Positions 16,567 through 24,877 of a stretch of DNA of 64,000 nt are shown in pieces. Origin of the DNA: Micromonospora rubida (GTDB lineage Bacteria > Actinomycetota > Actinomycetes > Mycobacteriales > Micromonosporaceae); NCBI RefSeq assembly GCF_009908295.1, contig NZ_JAAALO010000002.1, positions 781,490 to 845,489 of the forward strand, read 5' to 3'. The notes under the pieces are model-generated. The model was not told the origin of the DNA, searched no databases, and saw only the letters and a list, made by a program, of their open reading frames with translations. Positions within the stretch are counted from its first letter, which is position 1. Every line of letters begins with the position of its first letter. A program made the translations under genes and the position numbers.

Positions 16567-18069
16567 CGGGAACCTCCGTGCGGATGTCGGCCGGCACCAC
16601 CGGGGACGGCGCCGGCCTGAGCTGGGTCTTGCGCACCTTGCCGATCGCCGAGTACGGCAGCGCGTCGACGGACTCGACGGCGGTCGGGCACTTGAACCGG
16701 GCCAGGTTACGGGCGCAGTGGGCGAGCAGCTCCTCCCCGGTCGCCGGGCGACCCGGCGCCGGCACCACGTACGCCCGGACAGTCTCCCCGGTCCACGGGT
16801 GCGGCACACCCAGTACCGCCGACTCGGCCACCCCCGGATGCTCGGCGAGCACCGCCTCCACCTCGTGCGGGTAGACGTTGAAGCCGTTGACGATGATCAG
16901 CTCGCCGAGCCGGTCGACCAGGCGCAGCTCGACGCCGGGCAGCGGGCGGCCGATCGAGCCGGCCTTCGGCACCCCGCCGACCAGCGTCGAGGTGAGCACC
17001 GGGGCGGTCTCGGTCAGGCCGTACCCGACGTGGAGCGCGCGGCCGGTGACCTCGGTGAACCGCGCCGCGACGGCCGGCTCCAGCGGCGCCGCGCCACACA
17101 CCGCGACCCGGACGGCGGCCATGGCCGCCGTCGCCGCGTCGCGGTCCGCCGTGGACCAGCCGAGGAACATCGACGGTACGCCGACCAGCACGCTGACCCG
17201 GTGCCGGGCGATCTCGGCGAGCGCGGCGGCCGGGGCGAGGTCGTCGACCAGCACCCCGGTCGCGCCATGGTGGACGACCGCGCCCAGCCCCGCATTGAGC
17301 CCGTACGCGTGGAACAGCGGCAGGGCCAGCAGCACGGTGTCGTCGGGCCCGACCACCGGCGGGTCGATCCGGGCCACCTGCGCCTGGTTGGCCGCGAGCG
17401 CCCGGTGCGGCAGCATCGCGCCCTTCGGCCGCCCCTCGGTGCCCGAGGTGTAGAGCAGCACGGCGAGGTCGTCGCCGCCCCGCCGGGGGAAGCCGGCCCC
17501 GGGCTGCCCGGCGCCGGCCGGCGGGGAGGTGTGCACGGCGGCGAGCGCGGGCAGCTCGGCGGTGAGGCCGGCGACCAGGTCGGCCACCCACTCGGTGCAG
17601 ATGAGCACGGCCGCGCCCGAGTCGGCCAGCGCGTGTCGCAGCTCCGGGCCGGTGAGGCCGGGGTTGAGCGGCACCGCCACCAGGCCGGCGCTCAGGGCCG
17701 CCAGGTAGCCGACCACGAAGTCGGGCGTGTTGGGCAGGGCGAGGGCGACCCGGGCCGGGCGGCCGGCACCGGCGGCCAGACCGCGCGGGGCGGGATTCGC
17801 CTGGGTAGGCCCGGGGCTGCCGCCGGGGGACGGTGGACGGTCGGCCGACACGGAGGGTGAGCGGGGCACCGGCTCGGTCGGGCGGCCGGGGGCGGCCAGG
17901 GCGTGCGCGACTGCGGTCACCGAGGCGTCCAGTTGCGACCATGTCAGGGTGGTGTCCCGCCAGCGCAACGCGGGACGTCGCCGTGGTCGGCCGCCGCCCG
18001 GCGGAGCCGTTCGACGAGGTTCGGCGTGGAGTCGTCGGCTGCGTGCTGCACGGTGGCAGAGTCTGGCAC
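16556..18069 (-). pseudogene. Acyl-CoA synthetase/AMP ligase, frameshifted and internally deleted
   Basis: The recognisable parts are the ANL-superfamily P-loop YTSGTEGRPKGAML, the motif GYGLTETAP, the hinge-region block ELIIVNGFNVYPHEVEAVL and the C-terminal Lys region IGKVRKTQL. Two lesions are visible. First, the best start (GTG 18069, with GAGG 5 bp upstream) reads a sensible N-terminus ending DHGDV but is one frame off from the body, which resumes as PALRWRDTTLTW; the break is near 17970-17978. Second, PGVELRLVD joins directly to RLGELIIVNG, so about 50 residues holding the TGD motif and its ribose-binding Asp are missing. Without an error in the sequence the gene cannot make an active ligase. 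It overlaps the glutaredoxin gene by 11 bp. Confidence 0.7.
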
Positions 18070-18403
18070 AGCCTCGTCTCACCGGCCACGCCCGAGCCGG
18101 GCCAGACGCCGCGCCCGGGCCCCGTCGGCACCGTCCCCGGGCACCGGTCGCACGCCGGCCGGCGGCCCACCGGAGGGGCCGACACCAGCCCGTTGACCTG
18201 GGGTTCCACTACGAACCAGCTCCCCGGGCGAAAGTCAATCACGCGCGACGGACAACCGGTCCGCCATCGGTGCGACAGGGCCGGAAATACTTCCGCCCTG
18301 TGTAACGGACTTGCCACGCACGGGTGACGTTGGCCCTATCATCACTCGGGTCGGCTCACCCCATTTGCCGTGAGTCGACACCCCTCAGCCCGAGGAGGCC
18401 CCC
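18070..18403. other. 333-bp region upstream of bldN and the ligase remnant
   Basis: No convincing gene. It must hold divergent promoters. A TATCAT box at 18337-18342 is the best -10 candidate toward bldN, but TTGCCA at 18311-18316 is 20 bp away, too far for a normal -35. Confidence 0.4.
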
Positions 18404-18550
18404 GTGCCTGTGAGCGCATTGGACCCACACCTCAAGGGGATCTGCCGCCTGTCGGCACATCCCGTAAGGACTCTGCCCGGCCATCCTGGCCCCGCCCACG
18501 CGGCGGCGTGTCGGCGGCCGGCGTGGGACCGGACCGGGGAGGCACGGTGA
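18404..18550 (+). CDS. Small leader ORF coupled to bldN
   Basis: A 48-codon frame starts at GTG 18404 with an excellent Shine-Dalgarno sequence, GAGGAGG, 6 bp upstream. It ends with TGA at 18548-18550, overlapping the bldN GTG at 18547 (GTGA). The predicted product begins VPVSALDPHLKGICRLSA and is rich in Arg, Pro, His and Cys, with no known domain. Placement suggests translational coupling or leader-peptide control of the sigma factor. I do not recognise the peptide; only comparative data would show whether it is conserved. Confidence 0.45.
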   Translation: MPVSALDPHLKGICRLSAHPVRTLPGHPGPAHAAACRRPAWDRTGEAR

Positions 18551-19497
18551 CCAGTTTCAGCTACGCAGAGCGACCGGGCGGGCTGGCCGCAGCGGCCCAC
18601 GCCGCCCTCAACGAACGGCTGGGCGTGTCGCGCGGCTCGGACGAAATGTGGAGCCAGCCCATGCACGGCGACGGGGCGTCCAGACGTCTGCCCAACCGCT
18701 CGCACCACAACGAGGCCCCACCTCGCCCGGCCGCGCCCGGGGGCAACGGCGGCCGGGTCGCCTCGCCGGCCAGGCCGCTGATGCCGGCCCAGGGCCGGCG
18801 CACCGGAGACACGCCGCCGACGACCGACCCGGCGGCGACCGAGACCGCGGTGCTGCCGGCGGTGCCCGCCGGCCCGCCCGCCGGGCCTGGCGGCACGCCG
18901 ACCGGCTACCCGAGCCGGCCCGACCCGTCCGACCCGGCCACCGAGGTCTGGACGCTGATCGAGCGCGCCCAGGCCGGCGAGGCCGAGGCGTTCGGGCTGA
19001 TCTACGACCGATACGTGGACACGGTCTTCCGCTTCGTCTACTTCCGGGTGGGCAACCGACAGCTCGCCGAGGACCTCACCTCCGACACGTTCCTGCGCGC
19101 CCTCAAGCGGATCGGCAGCTTCACCTGGCAGGGGCGGGACCTCGGCGCGTGGCTGGTCACCATCGCCCGGAATCTGGTCGCCGACCACTTCAAGTCCGGG
19201 CGGTACCGGCTGGAGGTCACCACCGGCGACGTGCTGGACGCCGACCGGGAGGATCGCGGGCCGGAGGGCAGCCCGGAGGCCGCCGTCGTCGAGCACATCA
19301 CCAACGTCGCGCTGCTCACCGCCGTGAAGCAGCTCAACCCGGAGCAGCAGGAGTGCATCGTGCTGCGGTTCCTCCAGGGTTTCTCGGTCGCGGAGACCGC
19401 CCGGTCGATGGGCAAGAACGAGGGCGCGATCAAGGCGTTGCAGTACCGCGCGGTCCGGGCCCTGGCCCGGCTCCTGCCGGACGGTTTCCAGCCCTGA
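18547..19497 (+). CDS. bldN: ECF-type RNA polymerase sigma factor, BldN family
   Basis: The 316-aa protein has an unusually long N-terminal extension (about residues 1-132, Pro/Ala/Gly-rich) before sigma region 2 (FGLIYDRYVDTVFRF, LAEDLTSDTFLRALKRIG, ARNLVADHFKSGRY) and region 4 (LNPEQQECIVLRFLQGFS, MGKNEGAIKALQYRA). In Streptomyces, BldN is made with an N-terminal extension that is removed, and drives aerial-hypha genes; the extension here fits. GTG 18547 has GGGGAGG upstream and overlaps the stop of a small ORF. The next gene is an RsbN-like membrane protein, matching the bldN-rsbN arrangement. Confidence 0.83.
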   Translation: MTSFSYAERPGGLAAAAHAALNERLGVSRGSDEMWSQPMHGDGASRRLPNRSHHNEAPPRPAAPGGNGGRVASPARPLMPAQGRRTGDTPPTTDPAATETAVLPAVPAGPPAGPGGTPTGYPSRPDPSDPATEVWTLIERAQAGEAEAFGLIYDRYVDTVFRFVYFRVGNRQLAEDLTSDTFLRALKRIGSFTWQGRDLGAWLVTIARNLVADHFKSGRYRLEVTTGDVLDADREDRGPEGSPEAAVVEHITNVALLTAVKQLNPEQQECIVLRFLQGFSVAETARSMGKNEGAIKALQYRAVRALARLLPDGFQP

Positions 19498-19871
19498 TCC
19501 GACCGCCGCAGCGGGCCCCGACCCGGTTTCCCCCGGTCGGCCCCGACCCGGCCGCCGTGGCCCGCAGGGCTTCCGGTCGACACCCCGGCAGCGAAGGTTG
19601 CCCTGCTCACCCGCCCCCCGGACGATGGATCGACGCCCACCACAGCGTGACGGCCATCACTCTTCGTGGTTTCGCTCCCGCCGGCCCCGTAACCCGTGCC
19701 CAGCGCGGAGCGTTTCTCCGGGTGCGACCGGTGGTTGCCCCGGCATCCCCGGGCCCCACGGTCCGGACAGCGCGGCCGGCCACGGCCTTTCGTTCGTCGG
19801 CGCGCGCTGCCGCCGGTCGCTGGTGAGGACAGCGGCCGACCGGCCGTGACCAGCGAGAGGAGGTGCCTGCG
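19498..19871. other. 374-bp gap between bldN and the RsbN-like gene
   Basis: No gene is supported. It contains a possible sigma-BldN-type promoter (19688-19716), so the downstream gene may have its own promoter instead of depending on read-through from bldN. Confidence 0.5.
19688..19716 (+). promoter_or_regulatory. Possible sigma-BldN promoter ahead of the anti-sigma gene
   Basis: CGTAAC (19688-19693) and CGTTTC (19711-19716), 17 bp apart, resemble the CGTAAC / CGTTGA type I recall for Streptomyces sigma-BldN. In S. venezuelae rsbN is itself a direct target of sigma-BldN. The start codon would be about 150 bp downstream of the transcription start. Confidence 0.4.
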
Positions 19872-20765
19872 GTGGACAGCTACCTCTTCTCCCGCCGGCG
19901 CGCCGAGCGCTTCGCGCAGCTTCTCGACGAAGCCAACGGCGGCCGACGTCACCACGTCAGGTCCCGGGCCGACGACCAGCTCGCCGCGCTCGTCGCGGTC
20001 AGCCGACAGCTCAACGCCGATCCCCCGACCGTCGAGATCGACACCGGCTTCCGCACCGGGCTGCGGGCGATGCTCGTCGCCACGGCCGAGCGTGAGGGTG
20101 CCGGCGCCACGGCGACCGGGTCGACCGAGGCGGGGCCGGCCGGCCACCGGGGTGCCGTCGCCGCCGGGCAGCGCGGCTCGTTCCTGCCCGCCGTGACCGC
20201 CCGCCGGGCCCGCGCCCGGGCCGCCATCCTGGTCGGGGTGGCCGCCGGCGCCATCGCCGTCTCCGGCATCTCCACCGCCAGCGAGAACGCGGTCCCCGGC
20301 GACGCCCTGTACGGCATGAAGCGCTCCACGGAGCGGGCCCAGCTCGCGCTGGCCAGCTCGGACCTCAGCCGGGGCCAGCTCTTCCTCGACTTCGCCCGCA
20401 CCCGGCTCGACGAGGCCGCCGCGCTGCGCGGGGACCGGCTCGGTTTCGAGGCCGTCCTCGACGACATGGACTCGGACAGCCGCCAGGGCGTTCGGCTGCT
20501 GACCAGCGCCGCCGCGCAGCGCACCGACCCGGCCGGCCTGGACGCGGTGAACACCTTCGTCGCCGGGCAGCGCCGGGCGGTCGGCGACCTGCTCGACGGG
20601 GCCAGCCGGGCGGAGCGGGACCGGGTCCGCCGATCACTCGCCCTGCTCGACGCGATCCGGAAGCGCTCCGACGCCCTGCGCGCGGCCATCGACTGCGAGC
20701 TGCCGTCCCCGGCCGGCAGCGACGCGCTCGGCCCGACCCCCGCGGCCTGCCCCGGCGACCGCTGA
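19872..20765 (+). CDS. DUF5667-type single-pass membrane protein, RsbN-like anti-sigma candidate
   Basis: The 297-aa protein has a cytoplasmic N-terminal part of about 110 residues starting VDSYLFSRRRAERFAQLL. One transmembrane segment follows (about 113-135, AAILVGVAAGAIAVSGIS). An external domain of the DUF5667 type (GDALYGMKRSTERAQLALAS, helical repeats) carries two Cys near the C-terminus. Position right after bldN and topology match RsbN, the sigma-BldN-specific anti-sigma factor of Streptomyces; the role here is inferred. GTG 19872 is chosen because GAGAGGAGG sits 8 bp upstream. Confidence 0.72.
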   Translation: MDSYLFSRRRAERFAQLLDEANGGRRHHVRSRADDQLAALVAVSRQLNADPPTVEIDTGFRTGLRAMLVATAEREGAGATATGSTEAGPAGHRGAVAAGQRGSFLPAVTARRARARAAILVGVAAGAIAVSGISTASENAVPGDALYGMKRSTERAQLALASSDLSRGQLFLDFARTRLDEAAALRGDRLGFEAVLDDMDSDSRQGVRLLTSAAAQRTDPAGLDAVNTFVAGQRRAVGDLLDGASRAERDRVRRSLALLDAIRKRSDALRAAIDCELPSPAGSDALGPTPAACPGDR

Positions 20766-21065
20766 CCCACCCACCCCCGGCCCAGGCGCACGGCGGCTCC
20801 CGGCTCCCGGCTCCCGGCCCAGCTGCACGGCGGCTCCCGGCTCCCGGCCCAGCTGCACGGCGGCTCCCGGCTCGCGGCCCAGGCGCACGGCGGCTCGCGG
20901 CCCAGGCGCTCCCCCGTCCCGCCCCTCCCGGGGTGCCGGCGGGGCCTCTCACCAGCGGACGGGCAGTGTGCGCCACAGTTCCCGCTCGACGGTCCGGGCG
21001 GCCATTCGGTCCGGCTACGCTCGTGTGGAAGGCACTGGTCGGGGTCGTCGAGCGAGGGAGGTCGC
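20766..21065. other. 300-bp gap with tandem repeats
   Basis: Apart from the 30-bp tandem repeats (20779-20915) the stretch holds a TACGCT box (21013-21018) that could be the -10 of the HAD-IB gene. No gene is supported. Confidence 0.45.
20779..20915. repeat. 30-bp degenerate tandem repeat
   Basis: Four to five copies of a unit running GGCCCAGCTGCACGGCGG then CTCCCGGCTCCC follow one another, with length variants of 37, 30, 30 and 23 bp and a final partial copy. The array begins 13 bp after the RsbN-like gene's stop. Read on the minus strand it would encode a repeated peptide, but that frame lacks other signs of being a gene. Confidence 0.7.
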
Positions 21066-21941
21066 GTGGCCCGTACCCGCAAGATGACGGTCAGCACCGA
21101 CCGCCACGGTCACACGGCCGGTTGGGCGGAGACCGAGGCCGCGCCGGCCACCCCGGTCGCCCCCGACCCGGGGGCCGCCGCGTTCTTCGACGTGGACAAC
21201 ACGATGATGCAGGGCGCATCGATCTACTGGTTCGCCCGTGGCCTCGCCGCCCGGAAGTACTTCACCACCGGCGACCTGGCCCGGTTCGCCTGGCAGCAAC
21301 TGCGGTTCCGGGTGCTCGCCACCGAGCACGCCGGGGACATGTCGCAGGCCAAGGAGGCCGCGCTGGCCTTCGTCGAGGGCTGGCGGGTGGACGACGTGGA
21401 ACGGCTCGCCGAGGAGATCTTCGACGAGCTGATGGCCCCCCGGATCTGGGTCGGCACCCGCCGCCTCGCGCAGCGGCACCTCGACTCCGGCGAGCGGGTC
21501 TGGCTGGTCAGTGCCGCGCCTGTCGAGATCGGCCGGGTGATCGCGGCCCGGCTGGGCCTGACGGGAGCGATCGGCACGGTGGCCGAGGTGGTCAACGGCG
21601 CGTACACCGGCCGGCTGGTGGGCGACCTGATGCACGGCCCGGCCAAGGCCGAGGCGGTGGCCCAGCTCGCCGAGGTCGAAGGGCTGGACCTGTCGCGCTG
21701 CTCCGCCTACAGCGACTCCGCCAACGACCTGCCGATGCTCTCCACCGTCGGCCGGGCCGTGGCGATCAACCCGGACGGCACCCTGCTGCGGCAGGCCCGC
21801 CAACGGGGCTGGGAGGTGCGGGACTTCCGCACCGGCCGGCGGGCGTTCAGGATCGCCCTGCCGTCGACGGCAGCGGCCGGGCTGCTGGCCGGCGCAGTAA
21901 GCGCCGGCCTAGCCCTGCACCGCCGCCGCCACCCCCACTGA
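21066..21941 (+). CDS. HAD-IB family phosphatase (SerB/CicA-like)
   Basis: The 291-aa protein has HAD motif I FFDVDNTMMQG (about residue 40), motif II VWLVSAAPVEIG, motif III Lys in GPAKAEAV and motif IV SAYSDSANDLPML. A C-terminal hydrophobic helix (AAAGLLAGAVSAGLAL) may anchor it to the membrane. HAD-IB proteins of this type include SerB1 of M. tuberculosis and CicA-like proteins next to developmental genes; the substrate is unknown. GTG 21066 follows GAGGGAGG with good spacing. It ends at a C-rich tract and a large hairpin. Confidence 0.87.
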   Translation: MARTRKMTVSTDRHGHTAGWAETEAAPATPVAPDPGAAAFFDVDNTMMQGASIYWFARGLAARKYFTTGDLARFAWQQLRFRVLATEHAGDMSQAKEAALAFVEGWRVDDVERLAEEIFDELMAPRIWVGTRRLAQRHLDSGERVWLVSAAPVEIGRVIAARLGLTGAIGTVAEVVNGAYTGRLVGDLMHGPAKAEAVAQLAEVEGLDLSRCSAYSDSANDLPMLSTVGRAVAINPDGTLLRQARQRGWEVRDFRTGRRAFRIALPSTAAAGLLAGAVSAGLALHRRRHPH

Positions 21942-21988
21942 CCCACCCCAACCCCACCCCAGCCCCCTGCCCCCACCCCGCCGGCACA

Positions 21989-22050
21989 CGTTGATCAAGA
22001 GGTTTACGTCATCCCACGAGGGATTCCTGACGTAAACCTCTTGATCAACG
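21989..22050. terminator. 23-bp perfect inverted repeat between convergent genes
   Basis: Positions 21989-22011 pair perfectly with 22028-22050 around a 16-nt loop; the left arm begins CGTTGATCAAGAGGTTTACG. It occupies the gap between the ends of the HAD-IB gene (+) and the acyltransferase gene (-), so it can serve both as terminator. The same arm recurs once at 44081-44102. Confidence 0.75.
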
Positions 22051-22086
22051 CCTTGGGTGGGGGGTGCGGGGTGTGGGGGTTTGGGG

Positions 22087-23151
22087 TCAGGGGCCGAAGG
22101 GGTCGGGGCGGCGTTCCAGGAGGGTGTGCAGGGTCTGCTGGATGGTCTCCCGGACCTGGTCGGCGAGGTTGAACACGACCAGCGGGTCGTCGGCGGACTC
22201 GGTGAGGTGGGCGGTCGGGATCGGCGGGCAGAACTCGATCAGCCACTTGCTCGGCAACGGCACCATCCCCAGCGGGCCGAGCCACGGGAACGTCGGCGTG
22301 ACCGGGAAGTACGGCAGCTTGAGCAGCCGGGCGAGGGGCTTGATGTCGGCGAGCATCGGGTAGATCTCCTCGCCGCCCACGATGGCCACCGGCACGATCG
22401 GGGTGCCGGTGCGCAGCGCCGCCGAGACGAACCCGCCCCGGCCGAAGCGTTGCAGCTTGTACCGGTCGGAGTAGAGCTTGCCGACGCCCTTGAAACCCTC
22501 GGGAAAGACGCCCACCAGCTCGCCGGAGCCGAGCAGCCGCTCGGCGTCCGGGTTGCAGGCGACCGTCCCGCCGGTCTTGCGGGCGACTGCGGAGAGCACC
22601 GGCATCCGGAAGACCAGGTCGGCGCCGAGCAGCCGCAGGTAGCGGTGGGCCGGGTGCTGGTCGTGCAGGGCGGCCGAGAGAATCAGCGCGTCCAGCGCCA
22701 CGGTGCCGGAGTGGTTGCCGACCACCAGGCCGGCCCCGTCCGCCGGCACGTGCTCCAGGCCGGTGACCTCGGTGCGGAACCAGTCCCGGTAGAGCATCCG
22801 CAGCACCGGGTGGAAGACCGACTCGGTCAGGTCCGGGTCGAAGCCGAACTCGTCCACCGGGTAGTCGCCGGAGAACCGGCGGCGCAGGAACGCCAGCCCG
22901 GACGCGACCCGCCGGTCCCACACGTCCCCGGGCCCGTCCGAAACCGCCGGCTCCCGTGGTGCGGAAGCCGCCGGCTCACCCGTCGGGGCCGGGGTCGGGG
23001 CCGGGGCCGCGTCCGAGGTCGGGGCCGCGTCCGAGGTCGGGTGACGGCCGTTGCGCCGCGTCGGCTCCCCGTCCGGGCCGGCCACGACCAGCGGTACGTC
23101 GTACCGGCCGTTGGCCCCGGGCCGCCCGCCCTGCTCGTCCGGCCTGCTCAC
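22087..23151 (-). CDS. Lysophospholipid acyltransferase family protein (PlsC-like)
   Basis: The 354-aa protein has a low-complexity, probably disordered N-terminus of about 75 residues (TSDAAPTSDAAPAP; its coding DNA is a short tandem repeat) before the acyltransferase domain. The active-site His is in VVGNHSGTVALDA and the phosphate-binding block is GVFPEGFKGVGK. The family transfers acyl groups to lysophosphatidate or similar lipids at the inner membrane. It matches M. tuberculosis Rv0502 in type and in neighbours (epimerase, bS22, HTH upstream). Its GTG start overlaps the epimerase stop by 4 bp. Confidence 0.88.
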   Translation of the reverse strand: MSRPDEQGGRPGANGRYDVPLVVAGPDGEPTRRNGRHPTSDAAPTSDAAPAPTPAPTGEPAASAPREPAVSDGPGDVWDRRVASGLAFLRRRFSGDYPVDEFGFDPDLTESVFHPVLRMLYRDWFRTEVTGLEHVPADGAGLVVGNHSGTVALDALILSAALHDQHPAHRYLRLLGADLVFRMPVLSAVARKTGGTVACNPDAERLLGSGELVGVFPEGFKGVGKLYSDRYKLQRFGRGGFVSAALRTGTPIVPVAIVGGEEIYPMLADIKPLARLLKLPYFPVTPTFPWLGPLGMVPLPSKWLIEFCPPIPTAHLTESADDPLVVFNLADQVRETIQQTLHTLLERRPDPFGP

Positions 23152-24221
23152 GGCTGCTCCCGTACGGCCGAACGCACCTGGCGGATGCCGTCGAGGACGG
23201 CCCGTTCGGCGGCGGCGAGCTGATCGCGGGTGACCACCACCCCGCCCTGGTGAGCGCGGATGAAGTCGTCGAACGCGGCGACGGTCGACCGGGGCGTGAA
23301 GCCGTACTCGCGCTCCAGCGCGGAGGTGTCGACCACCCGGCCGTGCACGAAGAGGTCGACCTGGTCCAGGCCGTACCGGCCGAAGCCGAGGTTGCGGGCC
23401 AGCGCGGCGGCCCCGGACAGGCCCGGTTCGAGCACCGGGACACCCACCCGGCCGGCCCGGCGGATCGCCTGGGACAGGGCGAGCACGCCCGGCCCGGCCA
23501 CGTTGTACGTCCCCGGGTGGTCCTCGGCGACCGACCGGTGCAGCACCTCCAGCGCGTCGTCGAAGTGCACGAACTGCAGCCGGGGGTCCCGCCCGAACAC
23601 CGTGGGCACGAACGGCTGGGAGAAGTACCGGGTCAGCGTGGTGTCGGCGGTGGAGCCGATGAACGGCGCGAACCGCAGCACGGTGGCGGTGACGTCGGGA
23701 CGGCGGCGGCGGAAGCCGCGGACGTACCCCTCGATGTCGAGGATGTCGCGGCCGAAGCCGCCGCGCGGCACCTCGCGCGGCTCGGTCTCCTCGGTGAAGA
23801 CCGCCGGGTCGCGGAACGACGCCCCGTACGCGGCGGTCGACGAGCGGACCACGAGCTTGCGCAGCCGGGGCGCCCGCTGGCAGGCGGCGAGGAGCTGCAT
23901 GGTGCCGATGACGTTCTGCTCCTTCATCGCCGACCGCCCGCCCTGCTGCGCGTCGGGGGCCGTGACGAGGGCGAGGTGCACGACGGCGTCGACGTCGAGG
24001 TCGGCGAGGAGGCCGCCGAGGGAGTCGAGGTCGATCCGGATCAGCTCGACGCCGCCGAGCAGGCCGGCCAGCTCCGGGTTCGGGGCGGCCGGGTCGACGC
24101 CGATCACCCGCTCGATCCGCGGGTCGGCGGCGAGGCGGGCCGCGACGTGGGCGCCGAGGTAGCGACCAGTGCCGGTGACGACAACCACCCCCGGGGCACC
24201 TGGGGTGCCACCGGGGGTCAT
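23148..24221 (-). CDS. NAD-dependent epimerase/dehydratase (SDR)
   Basis: This extended SDR (357 aa) opens with a Rossmann loop VVVVTGTGRYLGAHVAARL, looser than the usual GxxGxxG but typical of the Rv0501/GalE2 group. The YxxxK region is poorly conserved (AAYGASFRDP), so catalysis may be altered. ATG 24221 is chosen over GTG 24230 because GAGGTAGG is 8 bp before the ATG. It is coupled to the downstream acyltransferase by a 4-bp overlap and follows the bS22 gene, an arrangement kept in mycobacteria. Substrate unknown. Confidence 0.85.
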   Translation of the reverse strand: MTPGGTPGAPGVVVVTGTGRYLGAHVAARLAADPRIERVIGVDPAAPNPELAGLLGGVELIRIDLDSLGGLLADLDVDAVVHLALVTAPDAQQGGRSAMKEQNVIGTMQLLAACQRAPRLRKLVVRSSTAAYGASFRDPAVFTEETEPREVPRGGFGRDILDIEGYVRGFRRRRPDVTATVLRFAPFIGSTADTTLTRYFSQPFVPTVFGRDPRLQFVHFDDALEVLHRSVAEDHPGTYNVAGPGVLALSQAIRRAGRVGVPVLEPGLSGAAALARNLGFGRYGLDQVDLFVHGRVVDTSALEREYGFTPRSTVAAFDDFIRAHQGGVVVTRDQLAAAERAVLDGIRQVRSAVREQP

Positions 24222-24340
24222 GTCGTGCACCTACCTCGGCAGGGGGGATCGAGCCGGGGCAACCGCGGCCTGATCACCTGAGCCTCCGAGGGTCGACAGT
24301 TGGCAAGCGACGTCGATGCCGGGCCGGGGCCCGGCCCGGG

Positions 24341-24442
24341 TCACTTGCCGAGACGGCGACGCTGGACGCGGGTCTTGCGCAGCAGCTTGCGGTGCTTCTT
24401 CTTAGCCATGCGCTTGCGGCGCTTCTTGACCACCGAGCCCAT
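24341..24442 (-). CDS. Small-subunit protein bS22 (AURKAIP1/COX24 domain)
   Basis: Just 33 residues, beginning [19 protein letters not shown] and ending RVQRRRLGK, this is the extremely basic actinobacterial protein found as bS22 on the 30S subunit of mycobacterial ribosomes. It lies between the HTH gene and the epimerase, as Rv0500B does. ATG 24442 marks the conserved start; the frame is open further upstream but that part is not conserved-looking. It is easily missed because of its size. Confidence 0.9.
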   Translation of the reverse strand: MGSVVKKRRKRMAKKKHRKLLRKTRVQRRRLGK

Positions 24443-24667
24443 ACGACGACAGCCTTTCGATTGCAACGTGCGGGGCGGACCGGATGACACCACGCTGTGG
24501 CGTCGACGACCGCTTGCGGACAACGGACCGGACCGACTGGCGGGCGGTGGGGCGCACCGGTGTCAGGTCACGGTCCGGTCCAGGGTAGCCGGAGAGCGTC
24601 AGCAGGACCAACGCGCCCCCGTCGATGCCCGTTACGTCGCACTCGGCAGGGTTATACCGGGGACGGA

Positions 24668-24877
24668 TCAGGCGGTCTCCTGGAAGGCGCCCCGCAGGTA
24701 CTCGTGCACCGCGTGCTCGGGCACCCGGAACGACCGGCCGACCCGCACGGCGGTCAGCTCGCCGCTGTGCACGAGGCGGTAGACCGTCATCTTGGACACC
24801 CGCATCACCGTCGCCACCTCGGCGACGGTGAGGAACTTGACCTCCGACAGCCGACCGTCGGACTGTGACCCGGCCAT
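24668..24877 (-). CDS. Excisionase-family helix-turn-helix protein
   Basis: The 69-aa protein is a single MerR-like winged helix (FLTVAEVATVMRVSKMTVYR, HSGELTAVRVGRSFRVPEHA). In actinobacteria this small regulator is conserved next to bS22 (Rv0500A in M. tuberculosis), and a Streptomyces homologue lies in the bldN neighbourhood. It is therefore a backbone gene, not a phage excisionase. Target unknown. A 225-bp spacer separates it from the bS22 start. Confidence 0.88.
   Translation of the reverse strand: MAGSQSDGRLSEVKFLTVAEVATVMRVSKMTVYRLVHSGELTAVRVGRSFRVPEHAVHEYLRGAFQETA

Noticed and set aside
20634..20888. Minus-strand frame encoding a GREPGAAVQL-type repeated peptide
   Set aside because: It arises from the 30-bp tandem DNA repeat, overlaps the RsbN-like gene and has no start signal.
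24668..24877. Phage excisionase marking an integrated element
   Set aside because: The protein is the conserved backbone HTH next to bS22; no integrase or att repeats are present.
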